NCBI GenBank assembly: GCA_017656235.1
Contig: JACDOF010000009.1
Coordinates: 1 to 64,000 of the forward strand
DNA from: Brevibacillus sp.
GTDB lineage: Bacteria; Bacillota; Bacilli; Brevibacillales; Brevibacillaceae
DNA length: 64,000 nucleotides
Reading direction: 5' to 3'
Shown: positions 1-7,398 of the stretch, in pieces
Layout: each line of letters starts with the position of its first letter
Position numbering within the stretch: the first letter of the stretch is position 1
The notes under the pieces: generated by a model
The model's database searches: none
The model's input: only the letters and a program-made list of their open reading frames with translations
Told to the model about the DNA's origin: nothing
Position numbers and translations under genes: made by a program

Positions 1-75
1 TTCATTGTACCCTATTTTGAAGGTTAGGAGTTTACACAAAATAGTTTATAGACTCTTGGAAAGGAGAAATTCCAA

Positions 76-537
76 TTGAAGATTCGTAAAGCAAACATCC
101 ATGAGGCCAGTTTCTTAAGTGACCTTTCATTTCGTTCAAAAGCCTATTGGGGTTATAGCGACGAATTTATGGAAGCCTGTCGTGACGATTTAACCGTTTC
201 TCCTGAGTATATTGCATCTTCTCTGGTATTTGTTATAGAAAATGGCGGCATGATAAAAGGTTTTATGGGTCTGGAACTAGAAAACGACCGTTGCTTACTA
301 AAAGATTTATTTATTGAGCCTGAAGCTATTGGAAAAGGATACGGTAGAGCGTTGTGGAAGCATATGATTGAGGTAGCTCAGGATTTAGGCGCTCGTACAG
401 TTACAATCCATAGCGACCCTAACGCAGAGAATTTTTACTTATACATAGGAGCTAAACGGATTGGAGAAATAGAGTCAACTGTTTTCCAAGGAAGAAAATT
501 ACCCTTGTTGGAGGTTGAAATCAGTAAAAGTTCGTAG
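76..537 (+). CDS. GNAT family N-acetyltransferase
   Basis: Small (153 aa) acetyl-CoA-dependent N-acyltransferase; the substrate cannot be told from sequence. The acetyl-CoA pyrophosphate loop is visible around residues 85-95 (IGKGYGRALW), preceded by the beta-strand FIEPEAIGKG and followed by the C-terminal FYLYIGAKRIGE segment typical of GNAT proteins. The start is TTG at 76, chosen because AAGGAG lies 10 bases upstream and no better ATG exists. It stands alone at the window edge, ahead of a terminator at 643-664. Base composition is AT-rich compared with the rest of the window, as is true of all of the first 7 kb. Confidence 0.85.
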   Translation: MKIRKANIHEASFLSDLSFRSKAYWGYSDEFMEACRDDLTVSPEYIASSLVFVIENGGMIKGFMGLELENDRCLLKDLFIEPEAIGKGYGRALWKHMIEVAQDLGARTVTIHSDPNAENFYLYIGAKRIGEIESTVFQGRKLPLLEVEISKSS

Positions 538-642
538 CAGCCTCAACGAGTGACCAACATACAACACGGCTCATCGACCGTGTAGAAGTGTCGGCTGAGG
601 ACAAATCAACATTCATTACCATTTCAAAAACCCAATACAAAA

Positions 643-671
643 GGGAGCTTAACCTTCGGCTCCCCTCTCTA
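643..671 (+). terminator. Rho-independent terminator, weak
   Basis: GGGAGC (643-648) pairs with GCTCCC (659-664) around a short loop and is followed by CTCTCT rather than a clean T-run. It lies about 100 bp downstream of the GNAT gene and probably ends its transcript. Confidence 0.45.
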
Positions 672-948
672 ACCATCAATATTACGTACAAATAAGCATT
701 ATCAAATATTGAAGGATTTTAAAATAACGGAAAATTCAGTTTATATATATTAAGACCTATTATTTATGACCAAACATATGAGTAATTGGTTTCACTGCTG
801 TTGCGTTTCCTTAAAATAGAAGGCGCGCGAACGCCGGATGGAGCCGTGTCATAGCGATTATAGAACACGAGCTGCCATGGCATGGTCAGCTGGAAGCTGA
901 ACTTGAAGAATAAATTAGTCGGCATTTTACCAAAAGAATGTCATTCTG
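672..948. other. Intergenic stretch, no recognisable gene
   Basis: About 280 bp with no open frame that has a ribosome binding site. A short in-frame run near 850-912 reads as a charged, Glu-rich C-terminal tail ending at a TAA, which may be the end of a lost gene, but I do not recognise it. Confidence 0.4.
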
Positions 949-1776
949 CTAGAGGTGGCGCAGCTTATCCGGATTCCGCACAATATAAAGGTTTTTAACA
1001 GAGCCGCGCTTGACATGCATAAGCAGCGCGGCCTGGATAACGCCGTTCGAACGAATGATGACCCCGGTTTGTCTGTTCAACGACGTAAACTCCATATCAA
1101 CTCCACCGTAATGAGGTGTTTTTCGAATCAGACCAAGCAGGAAACGGGCCACACGGTCGCGCGTTGTGACCGGATGGGCTGCCGCGGTCACCTTGCCGCC
1201 GCCGTCCGAAACGAGGACGACATCTTCGGCTAGCAGAGACAGGATTGTGTCGACCCTTTCTTGTTCAAGTGCCGCGAGGAACCGTCGTACCCATTCCTCT
1301 CTGGCCGATTCGACGCTGATCGGTCCCTCTTCGGTGATTCCCATTTTTTGTCTCGCACGGCTCATCAGTTTGCGGCAGTTCTCTACGCTCTTGCCGGTGA
1401 GTTCGGCGATAGCCGGATATTCGAAACCAAGCGCCTCGCGAAGGACGAATACCGCCCGCTCCGCCGGAGACAACCACTCCAGCAGAACGAGCATGGCGTA
1501 CGACAGCAGATCGCTGCGGACGACGGATTCGAATGAATCTCCATCCGGAGTCCTGATCGGCTCGGGAAGCCATGGCCCGAAATACTGTTCCCGCCGCTTC
1601 CGCGCCGATTTGAGCAGATCGAGACAGCGATTCGTCACCATTTTACACAAATACGCTTTCGGTTCTTTCAGGCGTTCCCGGTCTATGTCGTAAACTTTCA
1701 CGAACACATCCTGTACGACATCCTCCGCGTCAGTGGCCGAACCGGTCAGTTGATAAGCAAGCGTAAACAGCAGCAC
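949..1776 (-). CDS. sigJ: ECF41-type RNA polymerase sigma factor (SigJ-like), start damaged
   Basis: ECF sigma factor with the C-terminal SnoaL-like extension of the ECF41 group. Sigma2 is at residues 1-55 (TDAEDVVQDVFVKVYD core recognition), sigma4 at about 90-150 (helix-turn-helix near ELTGKSVENCRKLMSRARQK), and the SnoaL/NTF2-like domain at about 158-275. The reading frame starts at GTG 1776. Upstream in the same frame lie a purine-rich RBS and an ATG at 1797 that is followed at once by a TGA stop and then HEKYK, which looks like the authentic N-terminus. The original gene therefore appears to have acquired a nonsense codon at position 2. Translation from GTG 1776 would lose only about seven residues, so function is uncertain. 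ECF41 factors are usually encoded beside a carboxymuconolactone decarboxylase, oxidoreductase or epimerase gene; here the neighbour is the wrecked oxidoreductase at 1830-2808. Confidence 0.75.
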   Translation of the reverse strand: MLLFTLAYQLTGSATDAEDVVQDVFVKVYDIDRERLKEPKAYLCKMVTNRCLDLLKSARKRREQYFGPWLPEPIRTPDGDSFESVVRSDLLSYAMLVLLEWLSPAERAVFVLREALGFEYPAIAELTGKSVENCRKLMSRARQKMGITEEGPISVESAREEWVRRFLAALEQERVDTILSLLAEDVVLVSDGGGKVTAAAHPVTTRDRVARFLLGLIRKTPHYGGVDMEFTSLNRQTGVIIRSNGVIQAALLMHVKRGSVKNLYIVRNPDKLRHL

Positions 1777-1829
1777 TTTATATTTCTCATGTCACATCTT
1801 TCCGTCCTTCCCGTGGCAAGCTTTGTTTT

Positions 1830-2808
1830 TTATCTTATCAAACTTGCGCTATCCCAGGTAAATTTGCGGATTTTCCATCCGAGTTTTCCCGTTAGGATAA
1901 AATCCAATCCCCATTGACGGATCCATACCATTCCCCGTTCGGGACCCAATCCGAAACAAAAGAGGTCCATATGCGCCTGATGGGAGGGGGCAGGTCTGCC
2001 GCTCAAATCCGCCGCGATGATTTTTCCCAGCCTCGCCGCTTGTGCGATGCTTTCCTTGCAGGTCATCCGGTCCGCTTGACCGCTTATCGGATCGACGATG
2101 CGTGCACAGTCTCCGATACTGTAAACGCCCGGTACTCCCTTGACCCGGTAGCTGGCGTCCACGATGATTTGACCTTCGGCCGTTAGCGGCAAACCTAAGC
2201 CGCGAGAACCTGCGGAAAGCCGCCAAAGAAACTGACGCGGTTGAACGCAAAAGGCTGCTGACCGTCGCTGTATCGGGAGCGGGCATCACCGGTATCGAGA
2301 CGTCTGCAGAATTAGCGCAAGCCATGCATCAAGAAGCTGCAGCGTTGAACATTGATCCGGTAGACGTCCGAGTTTTCCTCGTAAACGCACAGGAGAGGCT
2401 GTTCCAGGAAGGACCGGCAAAGGTGGGGCGAAAACTGGAGCGTCTGCTTAACAACTATGGAGTGACCGTCCTTCACCGATGCAAAGCATTACACGAAAAG
2501 GACAGGCGTTCTTGGCCTTCGGCGTCTTGATACCGAAGCCGTTTCTCTCTGCTTTCGATCGTTGTCACCGTACCTTGAACGAAAGTGATGCCGTCAGGAA
2601 ACAGGTTCGTCCAAGGAATGGTAATGTCAACGTCTTTAACGACTGGCTTGAACAATAACACCTTTCGGAGATGATACGGTTGCTTGTCAACTAGGATCAA
2701 ACGAAACCGTTTCGCGTTTGACGTCTCCCGCAAAGCTTTCTGAATGGCCTTAATCGCATGAATGCCGGCATATCCTCCGCCGATAACAACGCATGTCAAT
2801 TCACTCAT
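1830..2808 (-). pseudogene. NAD(P)/FAD-dependent oxidoreductase (NDH-2-like), scrambled
   Basis: Remains of a type II NADH dehydrogenase-like flavoprotein. The N-terminal piece (minus strand, about 2808-2497) has the FAD-binding GGGYAG loop after MSELTCVVIG. The C-terminal piece (minus strand, about 2200-1830) has LPLTAEGQIIVD and the second FAD motif GVPGVYSIGDCA. The central NAD-binding part lies between them on the opposite strand (2199-2503, listed separately). About 40 and 50 residues that should join the pieces are missing. No continuous product can be made. It sits directly upstream of the ECF41 sigma gene in the same direction, the usual arrangement of an ECF41 sigma factor and its oxidoreductase partner. 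Confidence 0.85.
2199..2503 (+). pseudogene. Inverted central segment of the NDH-2-like pseudogene
   Basis: Read on the plus strand, these 305 bp encode about 100 residues homologous to the middle of NDH-2-type oxidoreductases. They run from ENLRKAAKETD through the NAD-binding VAVSGAGITGIETSAEL to RKLERLLNNYGVTVLHRC and KALHEKD. The flanking pieces of the same protein are on the minus strand, so this block was inverted in place. The junctions are near 2199 and 2497-2506. Confidence 0.8.
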
Positions 2809-2889
2809 CGTCACCAACCCCTCTTTGCTCGGTTTGCATATGTAACGATATACGGGTTCGTTTTGTGACACTCTGGGCGGTACAAATAG

Positions 2890-3115
2890 AAATATGTGTC
2901 CAGATTACACGGGCACGAGGTCTCTCTGACGTTCATCTCCCACGTCACCAACAAGCTCGTCAACTTGATCAAAGAGTGGCAAAACCGTTCCTTGCAAGCG
3001 GTATACGCAGTTGTGTTCATGGATGCCATTTTCACTATAAAGTGAAACCAGACGGTGCCATCGTCAACAAAGCTGCCTACATGGCCATTGGCATTGACTT
3101 GGAAGGCCATAAATC
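2890..3115 (+). pseudogene. IS256-family transposase remnant
   Basis: Internal fragment of an IS256-family (mutator-type, DDE) transposase. Frame one gives GHEVSLTFISHVTNKL, IKEWQNRSLQAVYAVVFMDA. A two-base gain near 3022-3035 then moves the match to another frame: HYKVKPDGAIVNKAAYM, AIGIDLEGHK. In intact members these parts run together as VFMDAIHYKVK..GAI, where the Asp of VFMDA is a catalytic residue. No start codon, terminal inverted repeats or remainder of the protein are present, so this is a dead scar next to the rearranged oxidoreductase. Confidence 0.8.
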
Positions 3116-3284
3116 GGAAGGGTCCAAAACTGGTGGAAGTAACAATCGGGGTTTATGTGACACCCGAGGGGATTTAAACAGAGAAAAATTAGTGAGTACA
3201 ATTCAAACCCTTTAGCCCTTCAATTTCACACTTGAAGACAGTTATTATAATAAGCAAGTTACATTTAAAAAAGGAGAACTCAAG

Positions 3285-3908
3285 ATGAAAAAACATTTTG
3301 GAATCTTTCTTGGTGGCCTTCTGGCGGGGGTTTTGTTAACATATGCACTCGCATTTAATACAAAGGAAAGGCAAGAACCACCAGTTTTGGCTTCAGAACC
3401 AACCACTAATACCCAAATAGGTAACATAGATGATAATGCTAATACTGCTAAGGATAATCAACCTCCTGTTCAAAACAAGGATCTGTTGACAAAATACGAC
3501 GAACTGCTGAAGGAATACGGAAGGATAAACAGCTATCTCCTTCCTGAAGACCTTCCTTTAAAAATTGTTTCTAAAAAAGCAGGTTCAAGGAATGAAATAG
3601 TGGTTTATACCACTTTGTCGCCAAGGGAAAAAGATCTCGAAAGGAAAATGTATGTTTTGCGCCTGGTAAATCAAGTGGTAAGAGACAATAGGGATGTAGA
3701 AAGAATCAGTATCTGGGAGAATGAAACATTTGCTCAAAGATACGTAAAGGGTGATTATGATAACAGCAAGACAATTACGGGTTGGGAAGGATTCGATCAC
3801 AGAGCAGCTTTTGTTGTGAAGGATCAGAACGGAATCAATGTTAATTATGCATTAGGAAGAGATGACTTCGTGAACATCTCGTTTGGAATGCGTATACCCG
3901 AATTTTGA
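3285..3908 (+). CDS. Membrane-anchored protein of unknown function
   Basis: A 207-aa protein that I do not recognise. Residues 1-23 (MKKHFGIFLGGLLAGVLLTY) form a positively charged N-terminus and one hydrophobic helix, a signal anchor or signal peptide without a lipobox Cys. Residues 25-65 are a polar, Asn/Gln/Pro-rich linker. The remainder (about 66-207) is a mixed alpha/beta extracytoplasmic domain. The start is set by AAAGGAG just before ATG 3285. It is monocistronic between the IS256 scar and a gene-poor stretch, in AT-rich DNA. An envelope or sporulation role is possible but not shown. Confidence 0.7.
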   Translation: MKKHFGIFLGGLLAGVLLTYALAFNTKERQEPPVLASEPTTNTQIGNIDDNANTAKDNQPPVQNKDLLTKYDELLKEYGRINSYLLPEDLPLKIVSKKAGSRNEIVVYTTLSPREKDLERKMYVLRLVNQVVRDNRDVERISIWENETFAQRYVKGDYDNSKTITGWEGFDHRAAFVVKDQNGINVNYALGRDDFVNISFGMRIPEF

Positions 3909-4121
3909 CAAATTCCCCCATCAAACCTGAAGCAATAATGATTGTTACCAACACCAAGCGGTGAGCGTCAGCAAATCAGTTGAGGTTTGTACCTCAAAAA
4001 TGGAACGTATGTCCAAGTTCGGTCGGTCAGATTGTACTGTTAGGATTCTTCTCCCTTTGGTTTACTTTACCATTTTCGTTGTTCGTGGAGAAGCCTAACA
4101 GTACACGTTTGACTGTCTTTA
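3909..4121. other. Gene-free interval
   Basis: Contains no supported gene. A 62-codon plus-strand frame beginning at 3980 has no ribosome binding site and looks accidental. The only recognisable coding relic is the coiled-coil fragment just beyond, on the minus strand at 4122-4316. Confidence 0.4.
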
Positions 4122-4316
4122 TTAATTACTCCACACATGTGGAGTGCGTAGCGTTTTTAGTAATTTAGAGACTTGTTTTTCAAAGGCATGGATTTGGCTC
4201 TCCATGTCTTTTTCTTTTCCTATGAGGGATTGAAGCTCTAACTTTCTAACGGATAGCTTGGTTACTTCTTCTCGGATAAGTTCATTCTTACACCTCAGGA
4301 CACTTGCCCATTTTGC
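4122..4316 (-). pseudogene. C-terminal coiled-coil gene fragment
   Basis: An open minus-strand frame of 64 codons with no usable start, ending at TAA 4122. It begins AKWASVLRCKNEL and continues as a heptad-like, Lys/Glu/Leu-rich coiled coil (REEVTKLSVRKLELQSL, then EKDMESQIHAFEKQVSKLL). It resembles the C-terminal coiled coil of large serine recombinases or similar DNA-handling proteins, but there is too little for a firm assignment. Most likely the tail of a deleted gene. Confidence 0.35.
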
Positions 4317-4376
4317 TTACCGATTAATAGGCAACTGCATAGGATAAAAGGTGAATTATTACATCATGAGAGGAGA

Positions 4377-4955
4377 ATGAATATGTACCGTAATTCATGC
4401 TATCACTATCAATGGCATAATCCAATGCATTACAACTGGAATAACAACAATTGGTGTTATTATTGGAATCCTTATTACTACCATTGGAACAATAATAATT
4501 GGAATAACAACTGCAATCCTTATTATGGAAACATCGAATTAAAAGATTATGGATCAAAACCATTTGTAGTGAATATTGATCAAGCTACTAGGCAAAACAA
4601 TACTTTCCGTACCGCTTTATGGACAGGGAAATACTTGCAAGTGACTCTGATGAGTATTGATGTTGGGGATGACATCGGTTTAGAAGTCCATCCGAGAACG
4701 GATCAATTCATACGAGTTGAAGAAGGTCAAGGACTTGTTCTGATGGGGGATTGCAAAGATAAATTGGATTTTGAACAAAGAGTCTATGATGACTACGCCA
4801 TTATGATCCCGGCTGGAAAATGGCACAATGTAATCAATACGGGTAGTAAACCACTTAAAGTTTACGCGATCTATGCCCCGCCTGAGCATCCATTTGGCAC
4901 AATTCATGAAACGAAAGCCATTGCCATGGCTTCTGAAGAAAACCACCATTACTAA
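4377..4955 (+). CDS. Cupin-domain protein with Asn/Trp/Tyr-rich N-terminus
   Basis: 192 aa. Residues 1-52 are strongly biased to N, W, Y and H, in short repeats such as YNWNNNNW and HWNNNNWNNN. Residues 60-175 form a cupin barrel, with the metal-ligand motif region near EVHPRTDQFIRVEEGQ and the second motif near IMIPAGKWHNVINTG. The tail is TKAIAMASEENHHY. AGAGGAG precedes the ATG. Cupin proteins of this kind occur in Bacillales, sometimes as spore-coat or mannose-6-phosphate-isomerase-like proteins; the aromatic/amide head suggests an adhesive or surface-assembled protein. The function of the head is inference. Confidence 0.75.
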   Translation: MNMYRNSCYHYQWHNPMHYNWNNNNWCYYWNPYYYHWNNNNWNNNCNPYYGNIELKDYGSKPFVVNIDQATRQNNTFRTALWTGKYLQVTLMSIDVGDDIGLEVHPRTDQFIRVEEGQGLVLMGDCKDKLDFEQRVYDDYAIMIPAGKWHNVINTGSKPLKVYAIYAPPEHPFGTIHETKAIAMASEENHHY

Positions 4956-5004
4956 ACGTTTTATCCAACGAAACCACTCCATTGTTAGGAATGCCCAACG
5001 TGCA

Positions 5005-5267
5005 GACAAAGGGTGTCTGGATAGGGAGAAGCAGCCATTTTCCTCTTCATTCCGTTGCCAACCACCAATGGAGCAGGACTGTCCACGTCGCTCTCCCGAC
5101 GCGGGCGGGCGCAAAAAGCAGCCACTGCTGCGCCGTTTGTCCAAGCTGCGCCCGTATGCCTCCGCTTCGGTCTTGCTCCGCTTGGAAGGTTGACCAAGTT
5201 GTTCATTCGGAAAATGGCCGCTCTCCTGTCTGAACTCGCTTTGTATTCAATCTGAAGGATGTCGAGC
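5005..5267 (+). repeat. Palindromic dispersed repeat, alpha type, copy 1
   Basis: Complete alpha copy. The left tip is GACAAAGGGTGTCTGG (5005) and the right tip ends AAGGATGTCGAGC (5267). The core 5031-5222 is an imperfect inverted repeat: CCATTTTCC near 5035 pairs with GGAAAATGG near 5209, TTGCCAACC near 5054 with GGTTGACCAA near 5188, and CGGGCGGGCGCAA near 5101 with TTGCGCCCG-like sequence near 5147. It lies between the cupin and lipoprotein genes. Other loci: 13387, 19104, 23203, 23485, 41252, 42036, 51981. Confidence 0.85.
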
Positions 5268-5343
5268 GCATTTTTGGGGTGAACAGGACACCACTTTTTC
5301 AATCTTTTTTATGGTAACTGCATTTGTTCTTTCTGAAGAAGTC

Positions 5344-5688
5344 TTAGTTATTATTAGTTGAATATAATGATTTCCCTTTTTTGAATGATATAATTTTCCC
5401 TGACTCAAACTCATAGGTTAACCAATGGTTTTGTGCCAAGGCTTGTAAGTAATACAGCTTTAGTTTGTTAAAATCAGATTCTACATTTAATTGGACGCGG
5501 TGAACAGATTCTTCCATTACTACGTAATTTTTAGGTACGGGAAATTTATGAAATTTATCCATGTAGGAAAACTGAATACTTTGCTCGACATCTGTTTGAC
5601 ACGCGACCAGGCTAAGTAGTGTACATATTAGCAGTATTACTTTGGAGGTGTTAATTCCCGTTACGTCAATCCTCCTGTACAATTTCAT
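5344..5688 (-). CDS. Small putative lipoprotein
   Basis: 114-aa secreted protein of unknown function. The hydrophobic segment VILLICTLLSLVAC ends in a lipobox (LVAC, Cys at about residue 30), so it should be a membrane-anchored lipoprotein; the mature part is only about 85 residues. The ATG at 5688 has no good RBS. An AGGAGG lies inside the frame at codons 5-6 and could serve a rare ATT start at codon 12, which would give a more usual signal peptide length. No family recognised. It is monocistronic and AT-rich. Confidence 0.65.
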   Translation of the reverse strand: MKLYRRIDVTGINTSKVILLICTLLSLVACQTDVEQSIQFSYMDKFHKFPVPKNYVVMEESVHRVQLNVESDFNKLKLYYLQALAQNHWLTYEFESGKIISFKKGKSLYSTNNN

Positions 5689-5704
5689 GATATTTAATAG
5701 TATA

Positions 5705-5739
5705 AAGGGGTTCGGTCTGGAAAGGAGCCGAATCCTTTT
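5705..5739 (-). terminator. Possible terminator hairpin
   Basis: AAGGGGTTCGG (5705-5715) pairs imperfectly with CCGAATCCTTTT (5728-5739). Only short T-runs flank it on either strand. It would end transcripts from the fragment at 5738-5905 before the lipoprotein gene. Confidence 0.35.
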
Positions 5740-5905
5740 ATACTATTTCCTCACTGCTTTCCTTAGACTTATCTTCTAACGTAGAAGTGCTTGTTTTTGT
5801 TGTTGGCATTAAATTATACAACGCCGCTAATTCGGTATCAGACACATCCACCACGCTTAGCCCAATAGGTGGCTGCTCGTTTGTTCGATAATCATGAAAT
5901 AATAA
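5738..5905 (-). pseudogene. Unidentified gene 3' fragment
   Basis: A minus-strand open frame of 55 codons bounded upstream by TGA and lacking a start. The peptide runs from LLFHDYRTNEQPPIGLSVVD to a Ser/Thr/Lys/Glu-rich tail. The first half looks like folded-protein sequence, so I read it as the end of a truncated gene. No family recognised. Confidence 0.3.
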
Positions 5906-5927
5906 TCAAGACGCAGCAGGCATGAGC

Positions 5928-5955
5928 CCCTTCTACAAGTGTGGAAGGGTTTTTC
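5928..5955 (+). terminator. Rho-independent terminator
   Basis: CCCTTC (5928-5933) and GAAGGG (5944-5949) form a six-pair stem followed by TTTTT. No plus-strand gene immediately precedes it, which suggests that a gene here was lost. Confidence 0.45.
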
Positions 5956-6095
5956 CTTGGGGCGTCCGCTCATTTTAAGAATCTGTTTTTTTAAGAATCT
6001 GTTTTTTTGTGCTGTTTACTAGACATTTTCATTACGTGGAAATTTTTTTTATGCATATTAAGAATTAAGGCGAATGAAAGGGAGAGGTGCAGGTT

Positions 6096-7001
6096 ATGCG
6101 GTTTATGTATCCACGTTGGTCCAAGCTGCCTTATGCCGGTGAAAAAAGGCCGCCAACCAATCCAGTTGATCCATTAGCCGGTTCCTGGTCGACGTATTTT
6201 ATCAGATTGGATCGCAGAGGGGGAATAAGAGACCGGAACGGAAGAAGAGTGAAACTGTTCATCCGAGACCCCAACTCTATCAGGTGGGATGAACAACTAA
6301 AGATTGTTCAGAAAACTTTAAAAAATTTAACAAAGCAGCAGATCAGAGCTGCCAAGTATTGGGGGACAGGTGCTCCGACAAAACAGTTTACCCCGATCAT
6401 TGACCGTTTAATCGACACATACGGTATATCCCCAGCAAGGACAGCACGAATGTTAGCGGCAGTACAGGCTGGAATTAACGACGCGCTTGTGGTCACCTGG
6501 TTTTACAAATATCGTTGGGACGTTGCCCGTCCCAATCAGATCGACCCAAAGCTGACAACCATCCTTTGCACGCCTCGTTTCCCCGCATACGTATCCGGTC
6601 ACTCAGCGGTTGCTGGATGCGCACAAGTCATCTTAAGTTATTTCTTCCCTGGTGAATCAAAGCGATTGAAACAACTAGCAGAAGAATGTGCGGTTTCACG
6701 CTTGTATGCCGGTGTACATTTCCCCGTAGACAATGAAGAAGGATTACGTGTCGGACGACAAATTGGCAAAATAGTTGTAGATCAACTAAGGAAGGAAAGG
6801 AACGCCAAGTCCCAACTGATTGATGCTCCCATTCGCGCAAACCGCAATGCAAAACTGCCGCCTCCTCCGTACAGACAAGTAATTCCATTTCGTTTTAACG
6901 AACGCTGTCAGTCTAAGGTCAGGAAGAGTCATACAAGAAAGAACTCCAAACGTACTAGAAGCAAAGGAAGTTCCTACAGAATCAGAGCAAGGGCTGGATG
7001 A
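6096..7001 (+). CDS. Vanadium-dependent haloperoxidase-fold phosphatase (PAP2-like)
   Basis: About 301 aa, acid phosphatase/vanadium haloperoxidase superfamily. The three signature blocks are present: KYRWDVARP (about residues 147-155), FPAYVSGHSAVAG (about 173-185, containing the SGH motif) and SRLYAGVHFPVDN (about 213-225, with the catalytic His). These residues bind phosphate or vanadate. The C-terminal 60 residues are Lys/Arg-rich and disordered. ATG 6096 is preferred over GTG 6087 because GGGAGAGG is spaced well from it. No signal peptide or membrane helices are seen, so the protein looks cytosolic or spore-associated. Similar proteins in Bacillales are usually annotated as phosphatases; real haloperoxidase activity is unproven. 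Confidence 0.82.
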   Translation: MRFMYPRWSKLPYAGEKRPPTNPVDPLAGSWSTYFIRLDRRGGIRDRNGRRVKLFIRDPNSIRWDEQLKIVQKTLKNLTKQQIRAAKYWGTGAPTKQFTPIIDRLIDTYGISPARTARMLAAVQAGINDALVVTWFYKYRWDVARPNQIDPKLTTILCTPRFPAYVSGHSAVAGCAQVILSYFFPGESKRLKQLAEECAVSRLYAGVHFPVDNEEGLRVGRQIGKIVVDQLRKERNAKSQLIDAPIRANRNAKLPPPPYRQVIPFRFNERCQSKVRKSHTRKNSKRTRSKGSSYRIRARAG

Positions 7002-7068
7002 CCACAAGTGCTACGATGGTCATCCAAGGCCAGATGATATTAAGCATATTGAACGCTTTGCTGCTCAT
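6982..7068 (-). CDS. Candidate 28-aa membrane micropeptide
   Basis: ATG 7068 is preceded by a strong GGGAGG with 4-5 base spacing. The 28 codons encode MSSKAFNMLNIIWPWMTIV followed by ALVVIQPLL, a single hydrophobic helix. The gene overlaps the 3' end of the phosphatase gene at 6096-7001 by 20 bp on the other strand. No family recognised. It may be a real small membrane protein, or a chance frame behind a good Shine-Dalgarno match. Confidence 0.4.
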   Translation of the reverse strand: MSSKAFNMLNIIWPWMTIVALVVIQPLL

Positions 7069-7348
7069 TTTGCCTCCCGTTGCGTAAGGAGCCAAGGTGG
7101 CGAAACGGCATTGTCCCTGGCACTCAAGCAAGCCAACCATAACGTTGCCGAACTTCTTCGCCAAAGTGGAGCACGGCTCTAATCCTGTCGGCCTTTCATC
7201 AGCTCGTGCACATGAAAAAAGAACCCACTCCTTGACCAGTCCTTTCACAGCGGACAGAAATCATGGCAAGGAGTGGGGAAAATATCGTTTCATTCCACAA
7301 AAGTCATACCACATAAGGGCAAAGGCTCCGATAGTAGGCGTTTACTGA
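7069..7348. other. Gene-free interval upstream of the micropeptide
   Basis: About 280 bp without a credible gene. On the minus strand it is the leader of the 28-aa micropeptide. I looked for riboswitch cores there and found none I could match. Confidence 0.35.
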
Positions 7349-7368
7349 GGGGCACAGCCCTTTTTTTG
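7349..7368 (+). terminator. Short terminator-like hairpin
   Basis: GGGC (7350-7353) and GCCC (7357-7360) with a three-base loop, followed by seven T. It could end plus-strand transcripts before the convergent iclR gene. Confidence 0.4.
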
Positions 7369-7398
7369 CTTGAAAGGGATTTTCGGTGACAGCGCTGG

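Noticed and set aside
3980..4168. A 62-codon plus-strand hydrophobic open frame
   Set aside because: No RBS and it overlaps the opposite-strand coiled-coil gene fragment.
7069..7260. Possible riboswitch (c-di-AMP or c-di-GMP type) in the leader of the 28-aa peptide
   Set aside because: I could not match the conserved core of either class in order.
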